From contig DFGC01000010.1 of NCBI GenBank assembly GCA_002371155.1, positions 22,599-86,598 of the forward strand: a stretch of 64,000 bases of DNA, written 5' to 3'. The DNA comes from Alphaproteobacteria bacterium UBA3760. Its GTDB lineage: Bacteria > Pseudomonadota > Alphaproteobacteria > Rs-D84. Position numbers and translations under genes: made by a program. This document shows, in pieces, positions 55,601 through 62,998 of this stretch (position 1 is its first letter; each line of letters starts with the position of its first letter). The notes under the pieces were generated by a model. The model ran no database searches and was not told the DNA's origin. It saw only the letters and a program-made list of their open reading frames with translations.

Positions 55601-55796
55601 CGGCATCACCAGATTTAATCATAAAATCAGGAGCCCCAAAAGTTCCCCGTTGCGGTTCATTGATGGCGGTAATAGGTTTAGAGGTGCTTATTGATTCGAA
55701 TAATTTCTTTAATGCCGGACGATAAGAATGTTCTTTGGCCACGCCAGTTTTGAACTCTCTGTCTATATCAACCAAATATTCCGCAACACCATACAT
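52644..55796 (-). CDS. Single-chain restriction-modification enzyme (type ISP/IIG-like)
   Basis: 1050 residues carrying both activities. N-terminal nuclease: APDFM...GFAEAK with Asp57, Glu71 and Lys73. The N6-adenine methylase has QLLDPATGTGTFLATAV (motif I, near residue 375) and LGNPPYNSKS (motif IV, near 529). The last third is a target-recognition region like that of LlaBIII-type enzymes. True type ISP enzymes carry a helicase between nuclease and methylase; that is absent here, so it is nearer to type IIG in plan. CAGGAG precedes the start. Confidence 0.85.
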   Translation of the reverse strand: MYGVAEYLVDIDREFKTGVAKEHSYRPALKKLFESISTSKPITAINEPQRGTFGAPDFMIKSGDAVIGFAEAKDIGVNRLDNLFDREIEQKERYLGGLPNLIYTDYLEFRFYREGNETARVRIADFDGKTITPLPEKFQTLVDLIKDFYTVKTATIKSPLKLAELMAGKARLIADVIKGALTEQSENKSLYEQLESFRKILIRTMTEQEFADIYAQTVAYGMFVARLHDKTLHDFTRQEAATLIPKTVPFLRKMFDYIAGNDIDERIVWSVDSLASIFSYTDVADILKDFGRKTKTTDPIIHFYETFLSKYDKSLRKMRGVYYTPQPVVDYIVRAMDDILKTDFELPDGLADKSKITKKIQIQGASKPVEKEFHRVQLLDPATGTGTFLATAVNYIHEKFKNNAGIWPNYVENDLLPRMHGFEIMMSSYTMAHLKLDLVLRETGYIQDDARINDKIFRQDNLFDGDLARVARNSSILNSNNRVGIYLTNSLEEADPDTQTLWAAQWLSDEAKEANNIKQNVPVMCVLGNPPYNSKSVNTGEYIKKLVQDYKKEPGGKTTLQEKKHWLDDDYVKFIRYAESFIEKNLSGIVAYVTNNGFLDNITFRGMRWHLMQTFDKIYILNLHGDSQKHEKTPDGQKDENIFDIKKGVAIVIFIKTPKQKQQCQCFYKDVWGTRDFKNTFLETTNLISSQYNKIIPDKTHYFFVPKIFEDQTRYKKGFEVTNIFNTNFSGMVSAGDNFIIDFDCKTLKDKILDFISKPYTNTEFKNKYGLGKNYPDYVLLNKPKLTFDDHKLIKIAYRPFDNRNVYYDHNVLFRSKSTPMQNIINHPDNWVLMLCKQTKSFTDWHHVLITNKLFDSCLVSDKTSETSYGFPLNVYFNGQKQSNLNPDIVHEIESKVGQTTPESIFDYIYGVLHSPSYREKYREFLKIDFPRIPYPETKDKFEHYRKYGEQLRKLHLMTDIPQSNVSFPMGGNCVVDKPTYKDDRVYINKTQYFDNVPQTAWEFYIGGYQPAQKYLKDRKGRVLTQEEVMHYENIITVLQETDRIMKEIG

Positions 55797-55901
55797 AATA
55801 AACTCCTGTATTTATTGCTATAATGGTAGCAGATGATTAGGAATTTAGCAATATTTTAATGATTTTTTACGCATTTTTGGCTGTTATGAATTGTGTTTTT
55901 T

Positions 55902-56096
55902 TCATTGAGCCACCATTTGCACAAACTTGTTTTGTATGCGACGTAGCAACCATGCCTGGCGACAAGTCAATTTACCACCGTTTGTTCGGCGAATAGCGGC
56001 TTGTAACTCGCGTAAAGACCGACAGGCGGCAAAGTACAACATCACAAAATCTGTGCGATGGTTAGGACGAATATCGTCAAAATGCGTATATTTCAT
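55902..56096 (-). CDS. Small basic protein, member of a two-copy family (copy 2)
   Basis: 64 residues. MKYTHFDDIRPNHRTDF and MLYFAACRSLRELQAAIRRT, then LTCRQAWLLRRIQNKF, match the 51 kb copy. The upstream 70 bases are also conserved (GGACAA ... CAACCTTAAAAAGGATTGTCT). Divergent from the Bro-N gene, so the shared upstream region may serve both. Unknown function. Confidence 0.65.
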   Translation of the reverse strand: MKYTHFDDIRPNHRTDFVMLYFAACRSLRELQAAIRRTNGGKLTCRQAWLLRRIQNKFVQMVAQ

Positions 56097-56214
56097 AGAC
56101 AATCCTTTTTAAGGTTGTCGTATTTGGCATAATCTTTCACCACTTGTCCAGTTATTTCTTTTTACTGGCTATTTTGGGCTGTGTTGGCTATAATTTTGGC
56201 AAAGGAAAAAAGAA

Positions 56215-57045
56215 ATGACACAATCGACAAGTATAAAATTATTCGAAGACAAAAACATCCGGACACTTTGGGATGAAGACCAAGAACAATGGTATTTTTC
56301 GGTTGTTGATGTTATCGGCGTTCTTACTGATTCCGATTATCAGCATGCACGTAATTATTGGAAAGTATTGAAAAATCGCCTTAAATCAGAAGGAAACGAA
56401 ACGGTTACAAATTGTAACCAGTTGAAAATGGTTGCGCCAGACGGCAAGATGCGCGAAACAGATGTCGCGACCACCGAACAATTGTTGCGCCTTGTTCAAT
56501 CAATCCCAAGTAAGAAAGCAGAACCTTTTAAGTTATGGCTGGCGCGTGTCGGTTCTGAAAGATTAGATGAAATCGCAGATCCAGAATTGGCAATCAATCG
56601 TGCGCTGGAAACTTATGCACGCAAAGGGTATTCGCTGGATTGGATAAATCAACGGTTGAAAACAATCGAAGTTCGTAAATTGATGACTGATGAATGGGAC
56701 AAAGGTGGTATCAAGAAAGGTCTGGAATATGCAATTTTGACGAATGAGATTTATAAGGGTTGGGCTGGCATGAACAGTCGTGAATATAAAAAGTTGAAAG
56801 GTTTGCACAAAGAAAACCTGCGCGATAATATGAGCAACCTGGAACTGGTGCTGAATATGCTGGCGGAAGCAACGACCACAGAAATTGCGAAAAAAGAAAA
56901 ACCGCAGGGATTATCTGCGAACATTCGTGTTGCACGCGAGGGTGCAAGTGTTGCCGGTGATGCCCGCAAGAAAATTGAATCCAAGACTGGTAAACCGGTT
57001 TTGACCGGTCGCAATGCGAAAAGCTTAAAAAAGATAACAAAATAA
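56215..57045 (+). CDS. Bro-N domain protein
   Basis: 276 residues. The N-terminal Bro-N domain is clear: IRTLWDEDQEQWYFSVVDVIGVLTDS, ARNYWKVLKNRLKSEG, and TEQLLRLVQSIPSKKAEPFKLWLARVG. Such domains occur in phage antirepressors and mobile-element regulators. The C-terminal half (DEIADPELAINRALETYARKGY ... MSNLELVLNMLAEATTTEIAK) is the extension typical of chromosomal Bro-N proteins of gut bacteria. AAAGGAAAAAAGAA precedes the ATG. Likely a DNA-binding regulator carried with the recombinase. Confidence 0.82.
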   Translation: MTQSTSIKLFEDKNIRTLWDEDQEQWYFSVVDVIGVLTDSDYQHARNYWKVLKNRLKSEGNETVTNCNQLKMVAPDGKMRETDVATTEQLLRLVQSIPSKKAEPFKLWLARVGSERLDEIADPELAINRALETYARKGYSLDWINQRLKTIEVRKLMTDEWDKGGIKKGLEYAILTNEIYKGWAGMNSREYKKLKGLHKENLRDNMSNLELVLNMLAEATTTEIAKKEKPQGLSANIRVAREGASVAGDARKKIESKTGKPVLTGRNAKSLKKITK

Positions 57046-57119
57046 TAAACTTTATATCTTTCTTTTAGACTGGATGTTTTTGGTTGTTATGGTTGTATTT
57101 GCTTAACAAAGAGGTAAAT

Positions 57120-58277
57120 ATGACAAAAGCAAAATCAATCAAACAACGGGAAATTGAACTGAATGAGAGAGAACAACGAATTGCCGTTATGGAACAAACG
57201 TTGTGTCAGCAACAGCAAATGTTAATCCAAATGATGCGGAAAATAACCAAGCAACAATCTGCAAAGCGTAAATATTCGCCAACCATAGAGCAAGTTTTAG
57301 AACGTTTTGTTACCAAGAAAGGTAAAGATAGCGAAGAAACACACCGTAAATATAATGCTTTGCTGCGTTATATAAATGCAGTTGGATTAAGTATAAAAGA
57401 CAAGTATGTCCAGCTTCATAATGAACAAACACTGTTAAAAATTGTTGCTAATATTGCCGATAGAACAGATATCAAAGGTGATCAAAAGGTTCGTCATGTG
57501 CGCTGGCTTAACGAGTTGGTAAAGTTTGCGGTATTTGCATATCCGGACAGTTATAAGACCGATGTGCTGGTCAGTCAACCACAAATCAGACGAACGCCTA
57601 AAAGTGCAAAACGGCCACATACACCGTATTCAGAATCCCAGTTAAAACGAATGTTTGACCCAAACAGGCGGTTCTTTCGTAAATATCCAGAAATGTTCTG
57701 GGGGTGTATGATTGCATTGTTCACAGGTTCACGCAAAAATGCGGTGTTTACACTGCAATATAAAGACATTATACAAAAGGACGGCATTTGGTGCATAAAC
57801 TTTATCGAAGATTGTCCGGGAATTAAGCGACTGAAAACCGAAGATTCCCAGCGTGTTGTGCCAATCCATTCAACGCTAATCAAAATGGGGTTCTTGGACT
57901 ATATTCATCGAAAATCTCGTGTCAATCCAGAAGATTTTATATTCAAAAAAACATGTCTTACATCCACGGGTAATTTGAGCGCACATATGACACGAAAGTT
58001 CTTTTGGTTCTTGGAAGATATCGGTGTCAGAGACGAAAGCACAGGTCGCTATGATTTCCATTCGTTTCGCAAAAATGCAAATATCACGATGGAAAAGTGT
58101 GGAATAATACGGTCTTATATAGATAAAATTATCGGTTGGCAAAGTAGGGGCAGTGAGGGTGAACGTTCTTATTCCAACTATACGATTAAGCAATTATCGG
58201 AACAGTTAGAATTATTGCATTATGACTGCCTTAAAAACGAATTCAAGGAATGGAAGAAAATAATGACGAAAAAGTAG
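57120..58277 (+). CDS. Tyrosine recombinase/integrase
   Basis: 385 residues; start 57120 with AAAGAGGTAA. A long coiled coil at the N-terminus (IKQREIELNEREQRIAVMEQ), an arm/core-binding domain (SPTIEQVLERFVTKKGKDSEE), then the catalytic domain with Arg in FTGSRKNAV near residue 203, HSFRKN near 313 and the tyrosine in YSNYT near 353. It is the only integrase seen in the window, so it is the likely agent of the accessory region, although it is 5 kb from the tRNA-Asn repeats. Confidence 0.88.
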   Translation: MTKAKSIKQREIELNEREQRIAVMEQTLCQQQQMLIQMMRKITKQQSAKRKYSPTIEQVLERFVTKKGKDSEETHRKYNALLRYINAVGLSIKDKYVQLHNEQTLLKIVANIADRTDIKGDQKVRHVRWLNELVKFAVFAYPDSYKTDVLVSQPQIRRTPKSAKRPHTPYSESQLKRMFDPNRRFFRKYPEMFWGCMIALFTGSRKNAVFTLQYKDIIQKDGIWCINFIEDCPGIKRLKTEDSQRVVPIHSTLIKMGFLDYIHRKSRVNPEDFIFKKTCLTSTGNLSAHMTRKFFWFLEDIGVRDESTGRYDFHSFRKNANITMEKCGIIRSYIDKIIGWQSRGSEGERSYSNYTIKQLSEQLELLHYDCLKNEFKEWKKIMTKK

Positions 58278-58422
58278 GGCAAAAACTGGCACGGGCGGAT
58301 GGGCGTGTGATTTAGGCAATTTTATTTCTTGGTTGAAAAAAGAAGAAAATTTGATTATCATAAAACACATATGCAGCGAGATAAAAACAGTATTTCAGTG
58401 AAAAAACAAGACAAAATAAATC

Positions 58423-58692
58423 ATGCCGAAAGTGAAGAAAATTTTTAGTGAATATGGTTTGGATTTTGACAATAACAAATATGGTTTTGGTCATAGTACT
58501 GAGTATGAGTACACAGACGGAAGCGAGATGCGAACTCATAAACCTATGAAATTTAAAAAGATATATGCGAGATACTTTCGTGTTTGGATTGGTAAAATCG
58601 TTGTGGTTATTGATTCTGATAAGCCACATTTTGCCGTTCACAAAAAGAAACGTTGGAATTTTAAAATTGTTTATGGAAAAAGTGGGATATGA
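58423..58692 (+). CDS. DUF3977-like small protein
   Basis: 89 residues, basic. The pattern KKIFSEYGLDF...STEYEYTDGSEMRTHKPMKFKKIYARYFRVWIGKIVVVID matches the compact DUF3977 family as I remember it. The stop lies 1 base before the ATG of the next gene, so they are an operon with the ASCH protein. Function unknown. Confidence 0.55.
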   Translation: MPKVKKIFSEYGLDFDNNKYGFGHSTEYEYTDGSEMRTHKPMKFKKIYARYFRVWIGKIVVVIDSDKPHFAVHKKKRWNFKIVYGKSGI

Positions 58693-58693
58693 T

Positions 58694-59038
58694 ATGACCA
58701 GTACATGGACTTTTGATAATGATGAATTATTTGATTTAGTTGCGTGTGGCAAAAAACGCGGCACGTGTTCTTTGTATAGTGGCGATGACCAATTATCAAA
58801 AATTGGTGATATAAACATAATTTATAATTCTAAAAACGAACAAATCAAAATACGTATAACAAAAGTCAGCAAATGTCGTTTTTGTGATGTTGATAAAAAC
58901 TGGGCAAGATTAGAAGGCGAAGGAGATTTATCTCTTGCATACTGGCAACGCATTCATAGTGAATTTTTCAAAGATATAAAATCAGATTTCAAAGAAACTG
59001 ATATGTTGGAATTGAACGAATTTATCTTATGCGTTTGA
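58694..59038 (+). CDS. ASCH-domain protein A
   Basis: 114 residues. LVACGKKRGTCSLYSGDDQLSKIGD, then VSKCRFCDVDKNWARLEGEGDLSLAYWQRIHSEFF, are the beta-barrel and helix blocks of the ASCH family, related to PUA-like RNA-binding folds; some ASCH enzymes (YqfB) hydrolyse N4-acetylcytidine. AGTGGGATATGAT precedes the start. Its 3' end overlaps a convergent ASCH gene by 17 bases. Confidence 0.72.
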   Translation: MTSTWTFDNDELFDLVACGKKRGTCSLYSGDDQLSKIGDINIIYNSKNEQIKIRITKVSKCRFCDVDKNWARLEGEGDLSLAYWQRIHSEFFKDIKSDFKETDMLELNEFILCV

Positions 59039-59396
59039 TTTCTATGCCAACAACCTGTTCTCGCGCCAGTTCTTCGCGTGCTACAAACTTAGTAATTGTA
59101 TCCATAAGTTCGGCTATATCTTTAAACCCCGAACGTTTTATATCAATCTTTTTAAACAAAGATTCAAAATCGGGCGCAACATGCATGTTAAGAATTTCAC
59201 AGATAATAGATTGGTCTGGATTTTCTGCATCATAAAGCAAGAATTTATCGCCAGTTTTCATCTTTCTGCGTTTTTCATCGTATGCGCGTAATTCAATATC
59301 TTTTTGTCCTGATTTTATCAATTCAAAATACTTATGCCGAACACTCATCGTGAATTGATATGGAATATCAGGTATGGGTTTTTGATTCTGTGTCAT
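59022..59396 (-). CDS. ASCH-domain protein B
   Basis: 124 residues. QFTMSVRHKYFELIKSGQKDIELRAYDEKRRKMKTGDKFLLYD is a clear ASCH core (substrate-facing ELR and the K-x-G-D turn). Start 59396 lies 5 bases after the stop of the broken NUDIX gene, with which it was cotranscribed. Second of three ASCH genes within 4 kb. Confidence 0.75.
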   Translation of the reverse strand: MTQNQKPIPDIPYQFTMSVRHKYFELIKSGQKDIELRAYDEKRRKMKTGDKFLLYDAENPDQSIICEILNMHVAPDFESLFKKIDIKRSGFKDIAELMDTITKFVAREELAREQVVGIEIKRIR

Positions 59397-59400
59397 TGTT

Positions 59401-59594
59401 TTATAATTGTTCTGCGTATTTTGCGATTTCATTCTTTAAACTGGGGTCTGCGGACATATCTGCAAATTCAGACGGATATATCCATTTATAATCTGTGTGT
59501 TCGTTCGACAACTTCACTTCTCCCCCCAAATCAAAACTAAAATTTTGCCATCTTTTTGTATAATCGCTTTCAGTGCAACCTTGAATTCCGCCAT
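59401..59594 (-). pseudogene. NUDIX hydrolase with internal deletion
   Basis: AGGAGAG and ATG at 59594 open a typical NUDIX N-terminus (MAEFKVALKAIIQKDGKILVL), which then hits TGA. In another frame immediately after, the normal C-terminal end is found (KLSNEHTDYKWIYPSEF ... KNEIAKYAEQL) up to 59401. The whole NUDIX box between them is missing, with a frame change at the junction, so the enzyme is dead. Confidence 0.8.
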
Positions 59595-59907
59595 TTTGCT
59601 CTCCTGTGGGTTGTTCATATTGATATTACCGCACAAATTCACAAAATCAAGATGTTTGTTGTTAAAGCAAAAGTGTCGTATATAACAAATATATAACTGC
59701 AAATGTGTAACACGTGTATAACTTTTTATTCGTTTATTGGGGGGGTGGGGTGTTAGAGCAGGGAATCGTATGTAACACATTGCCAAAACTGTGGCGGATT
59801 CCAGCCTAAAATTTCAGTTCTGTAATGATGTGTGGGAATGTGCCTATGGCATAATGTTTCACCACTTGTCCGGTTATTTGTTCGGTTTTTGTGCGTGGAA
59901 TTTGCAA
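59595..59907. other. Intergenic region with a third copy of the small-gene leader
   Basis: About 310 bases upstream of the NUDIX remnant. At 59849-59879 TGGCATAATGTTTCACCACT is followed by TGTCCGGTTATTT, nearly the same as 56130-56160 upstream of the small basic gene, but no small gene follows here. AT-rich TATAAC words lie at 59676-59722. No gene supported. Confidence 0.5.
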
Positions 59908-59937
59908 AAAAAACACCGCCGGGCAGGGCGGTGTTTT
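59908..59937 (-). terminator. Terminator on the minus strand
   Basis: AACACCGCC and GGCGGTGTT around a 6-base loop; the minus strand reads TTTTTTTT after it. It ends the gene remnant at 59955-60095. Confidence 0.8.
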
Positions 59938-59954
59938 GTGTGAAACCAGATATT

Positions 59955-60086
59955 TTAATCTTCGGGATTCCATTGTGTGAACCATTTTACTTGGTCTGTG
60001 TATGGCATATTAAAATAACGTGCTTCTTTATCTCCTTGGGTTGTGGTTCTATAATAATATTTTGCTGACCGGTGGTCAATAAAATT
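59955..60086 (-). pseudogene. C-terminal fragment of a lost gene
   Basis: An open frame without start reads ...KYYYRTTTQGDKEARYFNMPY, then DQVKWFTQWNPED, to TAA at 59955, followed by a strong terminator 18 bases later. This looks like a real protein end. Upstream it runs into the operator region of the flavodoxin operon and is stopped by TGA. I do not recognise the family. Confidence 0.5.
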
Positions 60087-60116
60087 ATTGACCGCCGGTC
60101 AATAAAAATATATAAT
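60066..60116 (+). promoter_or_regulatory. Flavodoxin promoter with two TetR-type operators
   Basis: Two related palindromes: TGACC-GGT-GGTCA at 60066-60078 and TTGACC-GCC-GGTCAA at 60088-60102. The second contains the -35 TTGACC (60088-60093); a TATAAT at 60111-60116 follows after a 17-base spacer. A further GGTCA half site lies at 60122-60126. A TetR repressor is the third gene of this operon, so autoregulation is expected. Confidence 0.85.
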
Positions 60117-60138
60117 GTTCTGGTCAAAGGAGTTTTAA

Positions 60139-60654
60139 ATGAAATCTATCGTTTTATATTTTTCTAAATCTGGGCAAAATTATTCTGGCGGTTCGGTTGT
60201 TAGTTTAACCAAGGGAAATACGGCGGTTGTATCGGAATATATTCGTGATATTGTGGGGGCTGATTTATTCGAAATTGAACCTATTCATGATTATCCCGAT
60301 GATTATTATGAATGTACCGATGTTGCCAAAGATGAATTGCGTAATAACGCGCGTCCCGCCGTTCGTCAAATGCCTGGTGATTTATCAGAATATGATACAA
60401 TATTTATTGGTGGACCCATTTGGTGGGGAACATATCCGATGCCAATGTTTACTGTTCTGGAAAAAATAGATTGGACGAATAAAACAGTTATGCCTTTTTC
60501 TACGCACGAGGGTTCTGGTCTGGGTAATGTTGAACGCGATATAAAAAAGTTGTGCGTTGGCACAAATGTAAAACCGGGTTTGGCAATTTATGGTTCGTCG
60601 GTTGCGTCTGCTAAATCAGATGTTGAAAAATGGATAAAAAATAATTTAAAATAA
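60139..60654 (+). CDS. Flavodoxin-family protein, cytoplasmic
   Basis: 171 residues. IVLYFSKSGQN at the N-terminus is the phosphate loop for FMN, and FIGGPIWWGTYPMPM, then PFSTHEGSGLGNVERDI, are the other two cofactor loops. This is the flavodoxin/NAD(P)H quinone oxidoreductase-like group. AAGGAG precedes the start. Likely electron transfer or quinone reduction; first gene of a TetR-controlled operon. Confidence 0.85.
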   Translation: MKSIVLYFSKSGQNYSGGSVVSLTKGNTAVVSEYIRDIVGADLFEIEPIHDYPDDYYECTDVAKDELRNNARPAVRQMPGDLSEYDTIFIGGPIWWGTYPMPMFTVLEKIDWTNKTVMPFSTHEGSGLGNVERDIKKLCVGTNVKPGLAIYGSSVASAKSDVEKWIKNNLK

Positions 60655-60674
60655 AAAAAAGAAAGGAGATTTAT

Positions 60675-61217
60675 ATGAAAAAATTATTTGTTAGTATAGC
60701 GATGTGTTTGGCGGCAATAACTGGTGCCGATGCGAAAAATTTAACAGTGTATTTTTCGGTTTCTGGTAATACAGAAAGATTGGCAAATGCAATTCATGAA
60801 AATGCCGGTGGCGACATTATTCGTATTGAACCGGTGAATCCATATCCGGTTGATGATTATCACAACAAAAGTTTTACAGACCTTGCACAACAAGAAAAAA
60901 CAGATGGCACGCGTCCTGAAATCAAAGATATTGATATAAATCTGGACGAATACGATACAATATTTGTTGGTTATCCAATTTGGTGGGGTTCAATGCCAAT
61001 GGCGGTTTATACTTTCTTTGATAAATATGATTTGTCGAATAAAACAATCGCGCCATTTAATACCCACGAAGGTTCGGGTGCCGGCGATAGTCATGGCGAA
61101 ATTGTGCGATTGGAACCAAATGCAACAATTGTAGATGGCTTGTCGGTGTATGGAAGCAACACAACCGAAGACCAAAGCGAAACAGTAAAATCTTGGCTGG
61201 AAAAAATAGGTAAATAA
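60675..61217 (+). CDS. Exported flavodoxin-family protein
   Basis: 180 residues. A signal peptide (MKKLFVSIAMCLAAITGADA) is followed by the same flavodoxin core as its neighbour: LTVYFSVSGNTERLA, FVGYPIWWGSMPMAV and PFNTHEGSGAGDSH. Flavodoxins are normally cytoplasmic, so an exported FMN protein is unusual; FMN would have to be bound before or after export. AAAGGAGATTTAT precedes the start; 1 base to tetR. Confidence 0.82.
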   Translation: MKKLFVSIAMCLAAITGADAKNLTVYFSVSGNTERLANAIHENAGGDIIRIEPVNPYPVDDYHNKSFTDLAQQEKTDGTRPEIKDIDINLDEYDTIFVGYPIWWGSMPMAVYTFFDKYDLSNKTIAPFNTHEGSGAGDSHGEIVRLEPNATIVDGLSVYGSNTTEDQSETVKSWLEKIGK

Positions 61218-61218
61218 A

Positions 61219-61830
61219 ATGAATTTGCGCGAAAAAGCAGCGGCAGAAACACGAAAAAAGTTATTAAAGACAGGCCAAAAACTTATTATGAAAAAAGGCC
61301 TGTCTAATGTGTCGGTCGAAGATATTACTAATGCTGCGGGCGTGGCTAAGGGAACTTTTTATACATATTTCAAACGCAAAGAAGATATTGTTTGTGAAAT
61401 TTGTCGTGAACCATTCGCTGATATTGCAAAGTGTTTTCGCGAAAGCAAAGAACCAAGCATTGAAAAAAAGTTGGCTGTATATTTCAATGATTTCATGACC
61501 GAGGTGCAACGTTATGGAATAAATATTTGTCGCGAATGGTTGCGTGATGTTATAACGCCCGCCAATGTGACCGATGCCAAAGACACGCAAAAATGGCAAT
61601 ACGATACAAAAACTTTACTGGATATGTTGAATTTTGCGGTTAAAAACGGTGAATTAAAGAAAAACACCCCAACAGAAACCTTAACCCATATTATTATGAC
61701 ACAAATGTATGGAATGATGCTGTGTTGGTGTATGTCGGATGGTGAATTTAATCCATCGGATTGGACGCATAAATTCTGTAAATTACAGTTAAATAATATT
61801 CTGAAACCATACATATCTGACAATAAATAG
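61219..61830 (+). CDS. TetR-family repressor
   Basis: 203 residues. The N-terminal helix-turn-helix is typical (VSVEDITNAAGVAKGTFYTYFKRKEDIV, residues 32-58). The C-terminal ligand domain is helical with several Cys and Trp, which could sense a redox-active compound. It overlaps no gene but follows the exported flavodoxin by 1 base, so it is made from the promoter whose palindromes it should bind. Confidence 0.9.
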   Translation: MNLREKAAAETRKKLLKTGQKLIMKKGLSNVSVEDITNAAGVAKGTFYTYFKRKEDIVCEICREPFADIAKCFRESKEPSIEKKLAVYFNDFMTEVQRYGINICREWLRDVITPANVTDAKDTQKWQYDTKTLLDMLNFAVKNGELKKNTPTETLTHIIMTQMYGMMLCWCMSDGEFNPSDWTHKFCKLQLNNILKPYISDNK

Positions 61831-62080
61831 AAAACTTCAATATTGCGGACCCCAAAAAATTGCAAAATTTTGTGGGTGATATGCCGGGCAATAACAATAA
61901 AAATGGCGCAATAATGCGCCCCGTGTTGCAAAGTATTATATCATAAAATATCGAAAAAAACAATATGTTTTTGTTGGGATAACAAACGCATCATGTTCCG
62001 TGTATATCAAAAATACAATTGCAAATAATGTGTTGAGTTGATAGCATTCAAAACGAAAATGTAATCAAGGTTTCTGTAAT
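61831..62080. other. Intergenic region after tetR
   Basis: About 250 AT-rich bases. GGCGCA-ATAA-TGCGCC at 61905-61920 is a short hairpin without T-run on the plus strand. Nothing else seen. Confidence 0.4.
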
Positions 62081-62629
62081 ATGTCAGGTGTTTTTTTACG
62101 AAAAAAATTTAGTGATATTGATTTGTCAGATGGTTTTTTTGACAGTCTGAAAAATGATTACATTGAATTTTCAACATGGTTCCAAAAAAAATCAGATTCT
62201 GGGGATTATGCATTTGTGTTTTTTGATGAATATGGGATTGGCGCATTTGTGTATATAAAAAAAGAATATTCCGAAAGTATAATTTTGACGAATAATACAA
62301 TATTGCCACCCACCAATCGCATAAAAATCGGCAGTTTCAAATTTGATAGACGATTATCTGGTCATAATATAGGCAAACGTGTTTTAACATTAATATTGCA
62401 ATATTGGCAAAAATTAAATGATTTTGATGAAATTTATTTTACAATTTTCGATAAATATCATGCGCTGATAAATTTAATAACACGATTTGGATTCGTCCGG
62501 GTTGGAACCAAAAATACCAACGGACGGAACGAGGGCGTTTACATTTTGACCAAACGTTCCGGTCAAAAAAATTTAGATGAATGTTTAACCAACGGGGTGG
62601 AAAATGTCTGCGATATTATTATCGATTAA
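62081..62629 (+). CDS. GNAT-family N-acetyltransferase
   Basis: 182 residues. GIGAFVYIKKEY, then IKIGSFKFDRRLSGHNIGKRVLTLILQYW, is the GNAT core (acetyl-CoA loop with G-x-x-x-G-K-R), and YHALINLITRFGFVRVGTK the last strand-helix. It overlaps the following ASCH gene by 26 bases, so the two are coupled. Such GNAT-ASCH pairs could act on the same RNA or nucleotide substrate; inference only. Confidence 0.78.
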   Translation: MSGVFLRKKFSDIDLSDGFFDSLKNDYIEFSTWFQKKSDSGDYAFVFFDEYGIGAFVYIKKEYSESIILTNNTILPPTNRIKIGSFKFDRRLSGHNIGKRVLTLILQYWQKLNDFDEIYFTIFDKYHALINLITRFGFVRVGTKNTNGRNEGVYILTKRSGQKNLDECLTNGVENVCDIIID

Positions 62630-62975
62630 ACCTGAATTTGTTGAAAAAATTTTGACGGGCGTAAAAAAGTTCGAATATCGAAAAACGCGTTGCCGTGCGG
62701 ATGTTGACACGATAATAATATACGCGACGCGTCCAGTTATGCGGGTTGTGGCGACTGTGCGCGTTTTAGATATTGTGTCGGGGCGCCCCAGTGTTGTATG
62801 GAAAAAAACGCATAAATATTCCGGAATAAGCCGGGACTTTTTTGACGCATACTATCGCGATGCCGATGTTGCGTTTGCATATAAATTAGGCAATATAACA
62901 AAATTCACACCATATAAAAATCTAGATGATTTCGGTATATCGCATGCACCGCAATCATTTGTTTATGTAAAATAA
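62604..62975 (+). CDS. ASCH-domain protein C
   Basis: 123 residues. ILLSIKPEFVEKILTGVKKFEYRKTRC opens the ASCH fold (the lysine and the EYRK block face the substrate pocket) and IIIYATRPVMRVVATVRV is its central barrel. The family includes the N4-acetylcytidine amidohydrolase YqfB. Coupled to the GNAT gene by a 26-base overlap. Third ASCH in the region. Confidence 0.82.
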   Translation: MSAILLSIKPEFVEKILTGVKKFEYRKTRCRADVDTIIIYATRPVMRVVATVRVLDIVSGRPSVVWKKTHKYSGISRDFFDAYYRDADVAFAYKLGNITKFTPYKNLDDFGISHAPQSFVYVK

Positions 62976-62998
62976 ATTGCGCCAAATGATATGGCGGA

